A stretch of 64,000 nt of DNA. It comes from CAUZIR01 sp034421295 (lineage in GTDB: Bacteria; Chloroflexota; Dehalococcoidia; Lucifugimonadales; UBA2962). The notes below the pieces were generated by a model that did not search any database, had not been told where the DNA came from, and saw nothing but the letters and a program-made list of their open reading frames with translations. The first letter of the stretch is position 1; every line of letters starts with the position of its first letter. Location of the stretch: NCBI GenBank assembly GCA_034421295.1, contig DAOUKM010000019.1, positions 124,001-188,000 on the forward strand, read 5' to 3'. The position numbers and the translations under genes are program-made. Shown here in pieces: positions 55,682-63,134 of the stretch.

Positions 55682-56110
55682 TCAGACGACCACCGAGGCC
55701 TCTCCGGTGATCGCCAGCTGTTCCGCCTCTGGATCGCACCGGACGGTCTCCACTTTGCAGATAACCCGTCGCCTACCACTTCCGAGGTCCTCCACCTTCC
55801 TTACGGTGCCTCTGGTCTCAATGCGATCTCCTGGAAACACCGGTGCACGGAACCTGAGCTTCATTCGGCCGCTCCTTGCCCATTCCAGCCCAAATGCTCC
55901 CGCCATAAACTCGGAGACCGAGGCGGCAATCATCATACCGTGAGCGACGCGGCGGCCAAAGTGCGACGCGGCGGCGAAATCGGCATCCAGGTGGATGGGA
56001 TTATAGTCACCGGACGCGTCAGCATAAGCAGCAATCGCCGCCTGACTAACTGAATGCGAAACGGATTGAAGTTCGCTTCCTTCTGTGAGACTGCGGCCGC
56101 CGCCGTCCAT
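55682..56110 (-). CDS. MaoC/HadB-like (R)-3-hydroxyacyl dehydratase subunit
   Basis: 142 residues, hot-dog fold with the hydratase-2 motif YADASGDYNPIHLDADFA (catalytic Asp and His, about residues 33-39) and GRRVAHGMMIAASVSEF. In mycobacteria HadB of this type pairs with a HadA-like subunit to dehydrate hydroxyacyl-ACP. It abuts the HadA-like gene (start 56110, stop at 56111), so the pair is translationally linked. No fabZ or fabA is seen in the window. Confidence 0.88.
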   Translation of the reverse strand: MDGGGRSLTEGSELQSVSHSVSQAAIAAYADASGDYNPIHLDADFAAASHFGRRVAHGMMIAASVSEFMAGAFGLEWARSGRMKLRFRAPVFPGDRIETRGTVRKVEDLGSGRRRVICKVETVRCDPEAEQLAITGEASVVV

Positions 56111-56500
56111 CTAGGCCGGCACCGCTATGGTACTTTTGCCCTTCATAACAACTCGGTCGTCGCCAGCCTCGACGATCAGTCTTATCACCAAGACTCGCTG
56201 CCCTCCACGCACCGAATTCTGCGCCATCTCAGCGGTGCAGGATATCGTCTCACCCACCACCACGGTGTCGGTGAACTCGACCTCTTGCCCTAGGTGCAGG
56301 GTCCCGCCCGGTATGCCCAAGTCCTGGACCACGCCTCTGACGCTGAGGGCTGCGAGGGCCATCGGCGGAACGACCTCCCCCGAAGACGCCAACGGAGATC
56401 GGTCGTCAACGGCCCGGACGTAACTTCGGACCGTATCGGCATCCAGATGGCAACGGCGATCGGAGATTAGATCCCCGGCCTTAAGTGCTGAATAATCCAT
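56111..56500 (-). CDS. HadA-like (FAS1-type MaoC N-terminal) dehydratase subunit
   Basis: 129 residues with the hot-dog pattern (VEFTDTVVVGETISCTAEM, VIRLIVEAGDDRVVMKGKST) but no D-x4-H catalytic dyad, as expected of the non-catalytic, substrate-binding HadA/HadC partner. Immediately upstream of the catalytic HadB-like gene. The assignment rests on fold pattern and position. Confidence 0.75.
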   Translation of the reverse strand: MDYSALKAGDLISDRRCHLDADTVRSYVRAVDDRSPLASSGEVVPPMALAALSVRGVVQDLGIPGGTLHLGQEVEFTDTVVVGETISCTAEMAQNSVRGGQRVLVIRLIVEAGDDRVVMKGKSTIAVPA

Positions 56501-56638
56501 AGGAGTGTCATCCTCCGGCAGGTGCCCGGTCAGGGCAGAGCCCGGCGGATTATATCCGCGCGGCTATTCCGGCGCCTACAGCCCAGCCGATCAGAATCAG
56601 ATCCTGGCACATACCAGCGTGTCCAGTGACCGAACCGT

Positions 56639-57007
56639 TCAGACTCCGGTCGGATTCCGTCCACGCTGCATGGCCGCCTCTTCCAAGAGACGCTCGAGGA
56701 GGGGGAAAGAAGCATCGTTTGACAGATCAAGTCTGGCTATAGACAGCACACGGAACAGCACGCCTGTCGAGACACGGGCCAGCGCTTCCTCTCCCAGTGA
56801 CGGCACCTTCACACCTAGCGCCTCAGCTACGAATCCAGCAGTCAATATCCCATTGCGAGTTAGACGACAGCGGACCAGCGGTCGGTCTTGATGGAGCACC
56901 ACCAAGCCCTCACGGCCCTGCCGCATCTTCAGCGCCAGATGGGCTCGTGGCGTTTCAACGAGCCCGTCGGCCCCGTCGAAGACCTCTACATCGACTGAAT
57001 CGACCAT
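56639..57007 (-). CDS. Hypothetical protein
   Basis: 122 residues with protein-like composition: an N-terminal beta-like half (VDVEVFDGADGLVETPRAH, GLVVLHQDRPLVRCRL) and a helical C-terminal half (SFPLLERLLEEAAMQ). No signal peptide or known motif. 138 bp upstream of the HadA-like gene on the same strand, so it may begin the dehydratase-plsX-fabG transcript. Family not recognised. Confidence 0.45.
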   Translation of the reverse strand: MVDSVDVEVFDGADGLVETPRAHLALKMRQGREGLVVLHQDRPLVRCRLTRNGILTAGFVAEALGVKVPSLGEEALARVSTGVLFRVLSIARLDLSNDASFPLLERLLEEAAMQRGRNPTGV

Positions 57008-57106
57008 CGCGGCCAGTATAATGGCACCCCTCGTGGAAGGCCGAACTCTCCGATCACCAACTACTCGCTCTGCGGCCTAGGTACGGATAGGCCGTAAGGA
57101 GAAAGC

Positions 57107-58186
57107 ATGAAGGCGGCGGTACTCTGGCAGGTCAACGAGCCACTGTCGATTGAGGAAGTAGACATAGACCGGCCGAGGGGTCAAGAGGTCTTGCTCCGCA
57201 CCGGGGCCTCGGGAGTCTGCCACAGCGACCTACACTTTGTTGAGGGTAGCTACAGCCACCCATTGCCGGTCGTGCTGGGCCACGAGGCCGCCGGCACGAT
57301 CGAAGACGTCGGCGAGGCCGTGACGTACGTACGACCGGGCGACCGCGTGATCACCTGTCTTTCGGTCTTCTGCGGGCACTGCGATATGTGCCTGTCGGGC
57401 CGCCCCGTACTTTGCAGTCGGGAGGGGCTCATGCGGGGTAGAGGCGAGCCTCCCAAGCTAACCCGCTCGGGCGAACGCTTGCATCAATTCCTTCGGCTAT
57501 CTTCCTTCGCCGAAAAGATGTTGGTGCACCAAAACGCCGTGGTCAGGGTGGATGACGACGTTCCGTTCGAGCAGCTGGCGCTTATAGGCTGCGGGGTCAC
57601 CACCGGTCTCGGGGCTGTTCTCAACACCGCAAGGGTAGCGCCGGGCTCCACGGTGGCGGTCATAGGCTGTGGCGGCGTGGGACTGAGCGCAGTGCAAGGC
57701 GCCCGGCTTGCCGGAGCCCTGAGGATAATCGCTGTAGACACCGTGGAAACAAAGCTCGCAACCGCGATGCAGCTGGGCGCAACAGACGTCGTAGACGCTT
57801 CGTCGTCAGATCCCGTCGCGCGGGTAAGAGCACTGACGGGCGGCGGCGTGGACTACTCCTTCGAGGCACTCGGCAGTAAGCGCACCGCCGAGCAGGCATT
57901 CGAAATGCTCAGGTCGGGAGGTACTGCCACTGTAGTTGGGATGATTCCGGAGGGAACCAGGATCGAGCTTGAGGGCTCTGCCTTTCTGGACGAAAAACGT
58001 ATCCAGGGATCGAACATGGGGTCGAATCGGTTTCGCACCGACATGCCTCGCTACGTCGAGCTATACAGGCAAGGAAGACTTAAGCTCGATGAAATGGTCA
58101 CACAGACCATGGCTCTCGACGAGATCAACAGGGCTTTTGATGAGATGAAATCGGGTTCCGTCAACCGCAGTGTCATCGTCTTTTAG
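57107..58186 (+). CDS. Zinc-dependent MDR alcohol dehydrogenase
   Basis: 359 residues with AAGGAGA upstream of the ATG. Class III-like medium-chain dehydrogenase. Catalytic zinc: Cys in GVCHSD and HE in GHEAAG. The structural zinc lobe CGHCDMC...C is present (about residues 92-104). NAD motif GCGGVGLSAVQGA, then VDTVETK, so NAD is the likely cofactor. Oxidises an alcohol or formaldehyde-type adduct; substrate not determined. Divergent from the dehydratase operon. Confidence 0.92.
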   Translation: MKAAVLWQVNEPLSIEEVDIDRPRGQEVLLRTGASGVCHSDLHFVEGSYSHPLPVVLGHEAAGTIEDVGEAVTYVRPGDRVITCLSVFCGHCDMCLSGRPVLCSREGLMRGRGEPPKLTRSGERLHQFLRLSSFAEKMLVHQNAVVRVDDDVPFEQLALIGCGVTTGLGAVLNTARVAPGSTVAVIGCGGVGLSAVQGARLAGALRIIAVDTVETKLATAMQLGATDVVDASSSDPVARVRALTGGGVDYSFEALGSKRTAEQAFEMLRSGGTATVVGMIPEGTRIELEGSAFLDEKRIQGSNMGSNRFRTDMPRYVELYRQGRLKLDEMVTQTMALDEINRAFDEMKSGSVNRSVIVF

Positions 58187-58309
58187 ATCCCCTTTCACCT
58201 TGCGTAGCTGCGGCACCGGATTTCACGTCCAGATCCCCTTGGAATCGAGACAATAGTTGACGGCTGATGCGGGGAATGTACGCTCCCGCCACGCCGTAGG
58301 AGGAAACGG

Positions 58310-58687
58310 ATGGACCTGCTTCAAATAGCAAAGGAGGCCGACGACAGACTGGCCGCTGCCCTATCCGCGGGGGACATCGATGCGGCCCTGGATCTCTACT
58401 CCGAAGACTGTCGCATGATGCCTCCGGGAAGTCCCATGACCGTAGGCAGGCAGCAGGTACGCAGGCTCGTGCAGGGCCTTGTCGGCAAGAGCCTGACGAT
58501 CCGGTATGAGCAGATTCGGGTTGAACGCGTCGACGACGACACAATCATGAGTTTGGGCCGGGGCATCGGCTCGCTGGAGGGTGCGTCGATCCACAGCAAG
58601 CACATTCTGCTCCTGAGAAGGGATCCTGATGGCGTCTGGCGCATAGCCGTGGACATCTACAATTTTGACGAGCCGGGGCTGGGCTGA
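58310..58687 (+). CDS. NTF2-like/DUF4440 (SnoaL-fold) protein
   Basis: 125 residues: helix pair AKEADDRLAAALSAGDIDAA, then LYSEDCRMMPPGSP (NTF2/DUF4440 signature) and a beta sheet ending ILLLRRDPDGVWRIAVDIYN. Such domains act as small-molecule-binding or isomerase-like proteins and are often stress-linked. AGGAGG upstream of ATG. Between the alcohol dehydrogenase and an SDR in the same direction. Confidence 0.85.
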   Translation: MDLLQIAKEADDRLAAALSAGDIDAALDLYSEDCRMMPPGSPMTVGRQQVRRLVQGLVGKSLTIRYEQIRVERVDDDTIMSLGRGIGSLEGASIHSKHILLLRRDPDGVWRIAVDIYNFDEPGLG

Positions 58688-58751
58688 ACGGGCATGCAAG
58701 GGCTGGACTCGAAATGAGAGCCGCCAGACTCGGCTCCTCTCTCAGTAGCTC

Positions 58752-59537
58752 GTGAGTGACTTCACAGGGAGGGTCGCGCTGGTTACCGGGGCCAGCTCGG
58801 GCATCGGGGCGGCGACGGCACGACGATTCGCCGAGCGCGGCGCGGCAGTGGTGCTGGCCGCCCGGCGACAGTCCGAAGGAGAGGCCGTCGCCGAGTCAAT
58901 ACGTCGGAACGGCGGGGAGGCCACGTTCGTCCGAACCGATATCTCCCGCCCGGACGAGGTCGAAGCCCTCCACCAGGAGGCCATCGAGCAATACGGTCGT
59001 CTGGACTGTGCGGTCAACAATGCCGCGGCGGAAGGGAAGTTTCCTGTCCGAACACATGAATCCTCGCTCGACAACTTTAGGGCCCTGATTGAGGTCAACC
59101 TGATCGGGGCCTGGCTCTGCATGAAACATCAGATCTCCCTCATGCTGGAGCGAGGGGGAGGCTCAATCGTAAACATCTCATCGGCCAGCGGAGTGGTCGG
59201 GGTTGCCGCAGCGGCGCAGTATGGGGCCACAAAGTGGGGCCTGATCGGGCTGACCAAATCGGCCGCGTTAGAGTACGCGGCCCAGGGAATCCGGATCAAC
59301 GCCCTGTGCCCCGGCAGCGTGGATACGGCGATGTTTAACCGGATGTTCGATGACTACCAGACCCGAAAGGACCAGATAGACGCCCTGCACCCGAACGGCC
59401 GAGTTTCGACTCCGAATGAAATGGCGGATATCGCGGTCTGGCTATGCTCGGATGCGTCCTCCTACGTTGTTGGGCACGCTCTCGTAGCCGACGGCGGTCT
59501 CACCAGCGGACTGTGGGGAGGTGTTCGGGGAGACTAG
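58752..59537 (+). CDS. Classical SDR oxidoreductase
   Basis: 261 residues from GTG. TGASSGIGAATARRF, AARRQSEG (Arg pair after beta-2 favouring NADPH), NNAA, Ser in NISSASG and YGATK, then CPGSVDTAM. Substrate unknown; with the upstream Zn-ADH and NTF2-like gene it may form a small catabolic or detoxification set. Confidence 0.87.
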   Translation: MSDFTGRVALVTGASSGIGAATARRFAERGAAVVLAARRQSEGEAVAESIRRNGGEATFVRTDISRPDEVEALHQEAIEQYGRLDCAVNNAAAEGKFPVRTHESSLDNFRALIEVNLIGAWLCMKHQISLMLERGGGSIVNISSASGVVGVAAAAQYGATKWGLIGLTKSAALEYAAQGIRINALCPGSVDTAMFNRMFDDYQTRKDQIDALHPNGRVSTPNEMADIAVWLCSDASSYVVGHALVADGGLTSGLWGGVRGD

Positions 59538-59656
59538 GCCTGTGCTGCAAGACAGGCCCTTACGCCGGCGTCCCCTGGCAGCCACAATAAGTCGTTTTCG
59601 CTATGTTCGGCTCTGACCGGCTTGCGCGCGATCGGTTCGGGGGGCAGAATGGCCCC

Positions 59657-60574
59657 ATGCGGATCGGGCCTTTCAAGCTGGCCGAATCGATACCCGAACT
59701 GCGGAACACCCTTGCGATCGCGATGCTCCGCCCGTGGATCGACGTCGGCCGAGTCGGCACCTTGACCCTGCGCAAGCTGGAGAACTACTACGGGGCCACG
59801 GAGCTGGCTCGACTGGCCAGACCGGGCACATTCTTTGACTTCACGCGCTACCGGCCGCGCATGGGGTTTTCGGACGGTGACCGGACCTTCACGGTCCCGA
59901 ACACCGTCGTCAACTACGCCGAGGACGAGAGTCTGGACCGATCCTTCCTCTTCCTGCACATCAGGGAACCTCATGCCTTAGGCGAGGACTACGCGGATGG
60001 GATTGTCGAGCTGCTCTCCCACTTTCAGGTCACCGAATACTGTCGGATAGGAGGCATGTATGACTCGGTGCCGCACACCCGGCCCTTAATCGTCACGGGC
60101 ACCTTGCTGGACGAACAGTATGAATTGGCCGGACCGCTGGTTACCTCCCGACAGAGCACCTATCAGGGGCCGACCAGCATAGTCAATCTCGTCGCCGACC
60201 AGATGCGCGAAAGGGGAGCAACCGTGACCAGTTTGATGGTCCATGTCCCCCAGTACGCGCGGCTGGAAGACGACCGGATGGGTGCTGCGAGACTCCTTCA
60301 GTGCCTCTGCGCCATCCACGGGCTTTCGCAACAGCTAGCGGACACGGCTCAAGGCGAACGCCAGTATTCGGAGATTGGGAGGGCGGTGGAAAGCAACATG
60401 GAGGTCAAGATGCTGATCAGCCAGCTAGAGACCTACTATGACCGCACCCACGGCGGGCGGACCTCTCAGCCCAACGAGGATGTGAAACTGCCTCCCGGCG
60501 TAGCCGAATTTCTGGCTCAGTTGGGCAGCAAGTTCGACGAGTCAGAGGGCGACGGCGTCCCCGACGACGACTAG
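59657..60574 (+). CDS. PAC2-family (proteasome-assembly-chaperone-like) protein
   Basis: 305 residues from ATG 59657, where the MRIGPFKLAESIPELRN family opening begins; an in-frame ATG at 59603 is possible but has no RBS. Features: ALAM-like LAIAMLRPWIDVGRVGTL, the FFDFTRYRP strand, FLFLHIREPH, and a C-terminal VHVPQYARL plus helical region (MLISQLETYYDR). PAC2 chaperones assist 20S assembly in eukaryotes; bacterial members are uncharacterised ATP-grasp-adjacent or proteasome-linked. No proteasome genes are in the window. Confidence 0.82.
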   Translation: MRIGPFKLAESIPELRNTLAIAMLRPWIDVGRVGTLTLRKLENYYGATELARLARPGTFFDFTRYRPRMGFSDGDRTFTVPNTVVNYAEDESLDRSFLFLHIREPHALGEDYADGIVELLSHFQVTEYCRIGGMYDSVPHTRPLIVTGTLLDEQYELAGPLVTSRQSTYQGPTSIVNLVADQMRERGATVTSLMVHVPQYARLEDDRMGAARLLQCLCAIHGLSQQLADTAQGERQYSEIGRAVESNMEVKMLISQLETYYDRTHGGRTSQPNEDVKLPPGVAEFLAQLGSKFDESEGDGVPDDD

Positions 60575-60611
60575 CACCACAGGAACCGAGGCCCTCCCCG
60601 CCGACCTCCGG

Positions 60612-61532
60612 CTATCTGACTGCTGCGGTGCCCCGAAGGCCTGACTTCTGCTTTGCCTCTTCGGTGATTTGAAAGCGTCTTGGCCTTCGGTTGGGATTGG
60701 GCTCGGTCACCCCTAGATCCTTAAGCAGCGGCAGGATGCTCCGTACAAACCGCTGCCCCACCACACCGCTACTTGCATGGGCGAGGGGATGATTGGGATA
60801 CATCTCGCGGACAATCGACTGGCAATCTGTGCTCTTAAAGTACCCGACCGGCATTCTATCGACTATCGCCTGTGCGATGGCTCGATCGGCCGCCGGGTCC
60901 GGCTGAGATGCCCTTGGCCTCGGTGACCGGGGCTCGCGGGACCTCGAAGAGTGAGTGGAAGCCCCGAATGATCCGGTGCGAGCGGCCGCACCATGTTGCC
61001 CACTGGAACGAACGACGAAGATGTGCTCGCTGGGGAAATACCGCCTGATGTTGAAGGACTTTGTCCCGCGGCGATCCGTCAGGATCCAGAGGAATGGAGT
61101 GTCATCTTTCTCGCCCGCTTCCTCTCTGATCTTTGCGTAAAGAGACATGAAATCGCTGTCGTCGCTAAAGACGGCGACATGGCCCACCCGACCTCGCACG
61201 AAGTCGGCGACCGCATCAGTTGCGATTGCGATGTCTGCCGAGTTTTTCGAAAGGTGGCCGCTGAAGCGCTGTATGCCGCGCACCCTCACCTGGGCCTGCT
61301 TGAACTTACTTACACCCCACATGCGCCAAAGCTCTGCCTGGTCGGCCTGGACATAGAGAGTGATCAGGCCCGGCCGTGGGAAGGACTTGGGCCACGACTC
61401 GATGAGGGCGCCAATTAATGCCTTGGCGTCCTCCTGGAGATTCTCGATGTCGACGTAAAGGCCTGCGGAAGCCTGAGCGAAGGACTCATGCCGACCATTT
61501 CTGCCGCCCAATATGCTGCTGAGAAAGCTCAA
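60612..61532 (-). CDS. NYN-domain (LabA/PIN-like) putative nuclease with winged-helix tail
   Basis: 306 residues. The PIN-like NYN core has its acidic metal residues in GLYVDIENLQ (about residue 29), KNSADIAIATDAV (about 97) and VFSDDSDFMSLYAKI (about 121). A low-complexity Ser/Arg/Pro linker (about 185-215) is followed by a helical domain (KSTDCQSIVREMYPNHP ... RRFQITEEAK) resembling an RNA-binding winged helix. Likely an RNase or RNA-binding regulator; target unknown. Convergent with PAC2. Confidence 0.8.
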   Translation of the reverse strand: MSFLSSILGGRNGRHESFAQASAGLYVDIENLQEDAKALIGALIESWPKSFPRPGLITLYVQADQAELWRMWGVSKFKQAQVRVRGIQRFSGHLSKNSADIAIATDAVADFVRGRVGHVAVFSDDSDFMSLYAKIREEAGEKDDTPFLWILTDRRGTKSFNIRRYFPSEHIFVVRSSGQHGAAARTGSFGASTHSSRSREPRSPRPRASQPDPAADRAIAQAIVDRMPVGYFKSTDCQSIVREMYPNHPLAHASSGVVGQRFVRSILPLLKDLGVTEPNPNRRPRRFQITEEAKQKSGLRGTAAVR

Positions 61533-61604
61533 TGCAGTTACAGCATACCCTTAATCAGGGTGCCTGCCCAACGAGAATCGATCTCTCTTGGGTTACAGAT
61601 TCGC

Positions 61605-62528
61605 CTACCACTCTCCGAGCCGGTCTCCCTCCCGGAGCCCAACCTGCATCGCCCATTCAGCTGCGGGGAGCTTGCCTTGGCCGGCAGACCTTACCCGACG
61701 AACCAGGAGAGATCCCCCGTTCCCGGCAACGGTGAAGCCCTCATCGGTCAACCCGATCACCTCTCCCTCAGGTCTTCCTGGGTCGCCCAGAATCGGACTC
61801 GCTCCATATAGGCTGACCCTGCCGCCCCGCAGGCTAGTTCCCGAGCCGGGTGAAGGATCGCAACCCCGCACAAGGTTGTAGAGACGGCCGATCGGCATGC
61901 CCCAATCGATCACCACGTCCGACGCTTTGCACCAACTTTCATAGGTGGCCGCCGAGTGGTCCTGTTCGATCCTGGGAGCCGTGCCCTCACGTACCATCCT
62001 CACCGCCTCAACGATAGCCTCCACGCCCAGTGGAAACAGCTTGTCAAAGTAGAGAGACCCGGTGGTGTCATTGGGACCGATGTCAACCTCCTTCTGGAGC
62101 AGAATCGGCCCCGTATCCAAACCCCTATCGGGCCAGAAGATCGTTAGGCCCGTGATCTCGTCTCCCTGGATGATCGCCCAGTTTATGGAGCTGGGTCCCC
62201 GATGCCTGGGAAGCAGTGATGGATGGTACTGGATGGTGCCGCGTTTTGGGTTCTCCAGGATCTGATCCGGGACGATATCCGTAACGAACGCCATCACTCC
62301 AAGATCGGCGGACATGCTGGCGAAGGCCTCGATGGCCTCCTGATCGCGCATACGGCCAAACTGGTGAACGGTAATGCCACTCTCCTGGGCCGCGGCCTTC
62401 AGAGGATCCGCAGGACGGCCCTCCCTATCGGGGGGGCAAAACACGCCGACTACATTCTCTCGTCGGTCCAATAGAGCCCTGAACACGGCCTCGCCAAAGG
62501 CAGACTGTCCTATCAGCAAGATCCGCAT
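61605..62528 (-). CDS. 10-formyltetrahydrofolate hydrolase-like protein (ALDH1L N-terminal type formyltransferase)
   Basis: 307 residues from ATG 62528, where the family N-terminus MRILLIGQSAFGEAVFRALL begins; a longer in-frame extension to 62684 is not homologous. Formyltransferase fold with IQYHPSLLPRHRGPSSINWA (folate/formyl site), FWPDRGLDTGPILLQK and a C-terminal OB-like domain. Resembles the hydrolase/transformylase half of 10-formyl-THF dehydrogenase more than standard Fmt; the aldehyde dehydrogenase half is absent. It could formylate sugars or hydrolyse 10-formyl-THF. Confidence 0.82.
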   Translation of the reverse strand: MRILLIGQSAFGEAVFRALLDRRENVVGVFCPPDREGRPADPLKAAAQESGITVHQFGRMRDQEAIEAFASMSADLGVMAFVTDIVPDQILENPKRGTIQYHPSLLPRHRGPSSINWAIIQGDEITGLTIFWPDRGLDTGPILLQKEVDIGPNDTTGSLYFDKLFPLGVEAIVEAVRMVREGTAPRIEQDHSAATYESWCKASDVVIDWGMPIGRLYNLVRGCDPSPGSGTSLRGGRVSLYGASPILGDPGRPEGEVIGLTDEGFTVAGNGGSLLVRRVRSAGQGKLPAAEWAMQVGLREGDRLGEW

Positions 62529-62749
62529 TTCGGGAATATAACACCTCCGGCCAACATCCATCCCCGTTCGAACCAGCCCCAATCCGCGAACGGGTCGCTG
62601 CCAGGCGCGCCGCGGTTGCTGCCCCTGCCCACCGTCTATAGAATTCGCCCAGATTGAATCAGGGGTTGCGAGCCTTCTCTGCAAGTGTCCGTGCAGATCG
62701 CCACGAAGGACATTGAAGGGCTGGTACCGGCGTAGAGAGAGTTTGGCGA

Positions 62750-63079
62750 ATGGACTCTAGCCTCCTAAGAAAAATGCTGAAAGCCAGGGTTTACGTGGAG
62801 GAACCTGACCGGGTCACCCTCACCAGGTGGACCGCAGAGTTCAGAGGCGACAACGCTACCCACATAATCAAGTTCGAGGCTCCTGGCTCCGCTGCTACCG
62901 ATCCTCGTACAGATGAGAGTATCCCCGAAGGCGGGAGGTGGGCTTGCACCTGCGAGTACTTCCAGCGACGCCACACCTGTAGCCACGTGATGGCCGTCCA
63001 GGACATGCGGCCGGTGATGGTCAGATTCCACCAGCAATCAAGGACGCCAAACCTGGTGCCCTTAAGGGATGCAGGCTAG
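62750..63079 (+). CDS. SWIM-type zinc-finger protein
   Basis: 109 residues. Residues 66-79 read CTCEYFQRRHTCSH, the SWIM CxCx(n)CxH pattern (C66, C68, C77, H79), in a context WACTCEYFQ...VMAVQ seen in SWIM proteins. The N-terminal half is beta-like. Such domains bind DNA or proteins and in other bacteria accompany SWI/SNF helicases; here the protein is stand-alone. GAGAGAG upstream of ATG. Confidence 0.8.
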   Translation: MDSSLLRKMLKARVYVEEPDRVTLTRWTAEFRGDNATHIIKFEAPGSAATDPRTDESIPEGGRWACTCEYFQRRHTCSHVMAVQDMRPVMVRFHQQSRTPNLVPLRDAG

Positions 63080-63108
63080 GCCCCGTTAGAGATCCTGAGG
63101 GGCTCCTT

Positions 63109-63130
63109 CCCGTCCCGGGATGCGGACGGG
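63109..63130. terminator. Possible bidirectional hairpin between the SWIM gene and fabF
   Basis: CCCGTCC and GGACGGG form a 7-bp stem with an 8-nt loop between the two convergent stop codons. Flanking T-runs are weak on both strands. Confidence 0.35.
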
Positions 63131-63134
63131 GTCC

